Below, piece by piece: positions 3,616 to 5,384 of a stretch of 5,384 bases of DNA. This stretch comes from Coriobacteriaceae bacterium (lineage in GTDB: Bacteria > Actinomycetota > Coriobacteriia > Anaerosomatales > SLCP01). Below the pieces are notes generated by a model, which was not told where the DNA came from, searched no databases, and saw only the letters and a program-made list of their open reading frames with translations. Position 1 is the first letter of the stretch, and the number at the start of each line of letters is the position of its first letter. The stretch is from NCBI GenBank assembly GCA_003563465.1, contig PWVH01000160.1, positions 1 through 5,384 of the forward strand. Reading direction: 5' to 3'. A program made the position numbers and the translations under genes.

Positions 3616-5384
3616 CTATCCGAAATGCTCCCTCACATAGTCGTGAGTCTGGCTCGCACTGAGTTCTGTGGTTGATGGCCCGGTGCGCACGTAGAAACGC
3701 TCACTCTGTCCGTCCTTGACGAAGACCGGCGCAGAAACGTGTCCGCACTTGATGACCATCACACGGCAATGGTCGTGGTCCTCGAAGTGAGCATGCAGCT
3801 GGGTAACAGCGTGTACCCCCATGCGGCTCTTCGCGAGATTCACGAGATGAAGAGCCATCTTGTCCTCGTTCTCGAAGCCATCCGCCTCGATGCCGATCGG
3901 TGCGCCGTCGTCCGCCAGTCCGATGACGAGCGTCCCTCCGGCATTGTTGAGAAACCCCGCAAGCGTCTTGAGAACAGCGAGCTCCATGCGGTCATCGCGC
4001 TGTCCTGTATGGAGATTCGTACGAAATGTGGACTTGAACTCAACGTTCTCAGACTCGCCTTCTGCAACCATCTGTGCGAGCTCGAACTCGCGTTCCGCCT
4101 CAGTCTCAGCCTCCACTTGAGGAGCCATCAGAGTCAGGTACCCGTCTCTGATGACTTGTGCCATGGCCTCGCGCCTGACCTGAAGGAAGTCCCGGTAGTC
4201 GAGCTGTTCCCAGTTGGCCGGAAGTGCATGGAGTTTGTACATCTGCTCCAGCTCAGCAGGAGCAAAGCGGGTCTCCATCGCCGGGAGATAGTCGGCTGGA
4301 GCTTGAGCGGCGATCTCACTGTTGTCTCCCCACTCGACCAAAGCGTAGTTGGCGATCTGATTGGTGTCTCTCGTTGACGTGATACCTAGGGTAGCCAAGT
4401 AGTCCTTCGGGAAGAGATGGTGCCGCTCTACCGCCGACCTGTTCGCTTGAACTGTTGGATCCAGGAACTCCGACACGCGCAGTTTCGAGAACAGGGCGGG
4501 CGCGTCGAGAAGAACCTGAGCGGCGTGATACGCGAATAGGGATGGGCTCCTGGGAGACGAAGTCGCCAAGTCGTTTGGCAGCGTCAACTCCCAGTAGTCT
4601 GTGGTCAACGTTATGTCGCAAACCCGGTTGAGTGTCTGGAGGAAGGACTCCGCGGAGTCCACCTCCCGCAAGCGCGCAAGGTCGAACTCCATCTTCGACT
4701 CGGGGGAACTGGTGAACCGCCCCGTGACGCTTGACATGAAGAACCACCGGGCAATGGTACGCCGAAGCTCGAACTCCGAAACCTTGTACTCAGTTCTGCC
4801 GATCAGATACAGAACGTACGAGAAGAGCAGGTTGTTCTGTGAGCTAATCATCTTCCCGCTCCGGAAACCCGCCTGCCGAATGCAGTTCATGAAGTCATGC
4901 CAGTGCTGCACGTTGAGCGCTCGTGCTTGCGCGTCTTTCAACAGCTCGAATTGCTGGATGCGGCGCTCTTCGCTGAACTCCTCGGTCTCAAGGTCCTTGC
5001 CTCGCAGAATCGAGTACACATACTTGAGTCGCGCCCTCTTGAATGCAACACCGACAGCCACACGAAGCAACTGGTCTGGGGATGGCTCGATGAAGTGGTT
5101 GAACGGGCCTGCTTCTCGCTTGGACGGAACGCGCGATCGCCGGCAGAAGTCCTCAAGCGCTTTGCGCCCCTCGTCCCAGAAGACCGACATTAGCGTAAGG
5201 ATGAAGTCTGCCTGGTTGAGCGGAGTCCCCTTGCTGTTGATTCTCACGAAGACATCGGACACGGCCTCTTCATCTATGTCTGCCGCCAACTCCAGAGCCG
5301 TGAGGGGAAAGCTTGTCAGTCCATGCAAACGACTGATGGCTCTCTTCACCCTCTTTTCCTCGTCTTGCGAGATCTCCCGAGAAC
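3616..5384 (-). CDS. DUF262/DUF1524 (GmrSD-type) nuclease with C-terminal Schlafen AlbA_2 domain, 5' end outside window
   Basis: The frame is open to the right edge; the GTG at 5349 is internal, since 11 more in-frame codons precede it. Numbered from that GTG there are 577 residues. Residues 30-55 (VFVRINSKGTPLNQADFILT) are the conserved end of the DUF262 NTPase-like domain; its DGQQR motif should lie outside the window. Residues ~90-300 are the helical linker. Residues 304-355 are the DUF1524 His-Asn nuclease core: ERHHLFPKDYL with H310/H311, N334 in NQIANYALVEW and N343. Residues 430-577 are a Schlafen AlbA_2 domain: ESENVEFKS (E432, E437), VLKTLAGFLNNAGGTLVIGL (459-478), DDG and FYVRTGPSTTELS. 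Known relatives GmrSD and SspE are nucleases that sense modified phage or host DNA using DUF262 nucleotide hydrolysis. A cytoplasmic anti-phage nuclease is therefore likely. AlbA_2 may bind or cut nucleic acid. The exact target is unknown. Confidence 0.92.
   Translation of the reverse strand, partial: SREISQDEEKRVKRAISRLHGLTSFPLTALELAADIDEEAVSDVFVRINSKGTPLNQADFILTLMSVFWDEGRKALEDFCRRSRVPSKREAGPFNHFIEPSPDQLLRVAVGVAFKRARLKYVYSILRGKDLETEEFSEERRIQQFELLKDAQARALNVQHWHDFMNCIRQAGFRSGKMISSQNNLLFSYVLYLIGRTEYKVSEFELRRTIARWFFMSSVTGRFTSSPESKMEFDLARLREVDSAESFLQTLNRVCDITLTTDYWELTLPNDLATSSPRSPSLFAYHAAQVLLDAPALFSKLRVSEFLDPTVQANRSAVERHHLFPKDYLATLGITSTRDTNQIANYALVEWGDNSEIAAQAPADYLPAMETRFAPAELEQMYKLHALPANWEQLDYRDFLQVRREAMAQVIRDGYLTLMAPQVEAETEAEREFELAQMVAEGESENVEFKSTFRTNLHTGQRDDRMELAVLKTLAGFLNNAGGTLVIGLADDGAPIGIEADGFENEDKMALHLVNLAKSRMGVHAVTQLHAHFEDHDHCRVMVIKCGHVSAPVFVKDGQSERFYVRTGPSTTELSASQTHDYVREHFG

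Noticed and set aside
3604..3633. Terminator AGGGAG/CTCCCT after the defence gene
   Set aside because: The 6-bp stem has an 18-nt loop, lies partly inside the coding region and has no T run.
3739..4377. Plus-strand 212-codon ORF
   Set aside because: It is fully antisense to the AlbA_2/DUF1524 gene, whose domains are clear; no SD or domain supports the + frame.

Overview
The window is bacterial DNA of moderately high GC. Genes are compact with Shine-Dalgarno leaders, and the tRNA 3' end carries an encoded CCA. I cannot name the lineage from the sequence alone. It looks like the junction between ordinary chromosome (left) and an integrated accessory segment (right), with a defence-type gene at the right edge.

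Left part (about 1-1250, + strand): the C-terminus of an ankyrin-repeat protein enters from the left edge and stops at an apparently premature TGA. A 64-residue protein of unknown function follows, then a 159-residue single-pass membrane protein with an N-terminal Cys-x-x-Cys knuckle. After that comes poorly coding sequence with one possible 37-codon ORF.

Junction (about 1356-1643): on the minus strand lies the last ~28 nt of a tRNA gene (T arm, acceptor 3' strand, discriminator, CCA) with no 5' part. This is the usual trace of site-specific integration into a tRNA 3' end. Next to it are a bulged hairpin and a 9-bp tandem repeat.

Recombinase module (1644-2872): a 193-residue tyrosine recombinase (minus strand) has the full catalytic set but no N-terminal core-binding domain, the size and layout of FimB/FimE. 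It is divergent from a small zinc-ribbon protein (+ strand). The 134-bp gap up to the upstream ATG of that ORF is bounded by a 13/15 inverted repeat and contains a 10-bp direct repeat.

Right part (2873-5384): about 740 bp hold no secure gene. Then a large minus-strand gene runs off the right edge: the end of a DUF262 domain, a DUF1524 His-Asn nuclease module and a C-terminal Schlafen-type AlbA_2 domain. DUF262/DUF1524 proteins are the GmrSD/SspE-type anti-phage nucleases, so this is most likely a modification-sensing or phage-defence nuclease carried as island cargo. The fusion to AlbA_2 and the divergent recombinase/zinc-ribbon pair are the two most interesting points.
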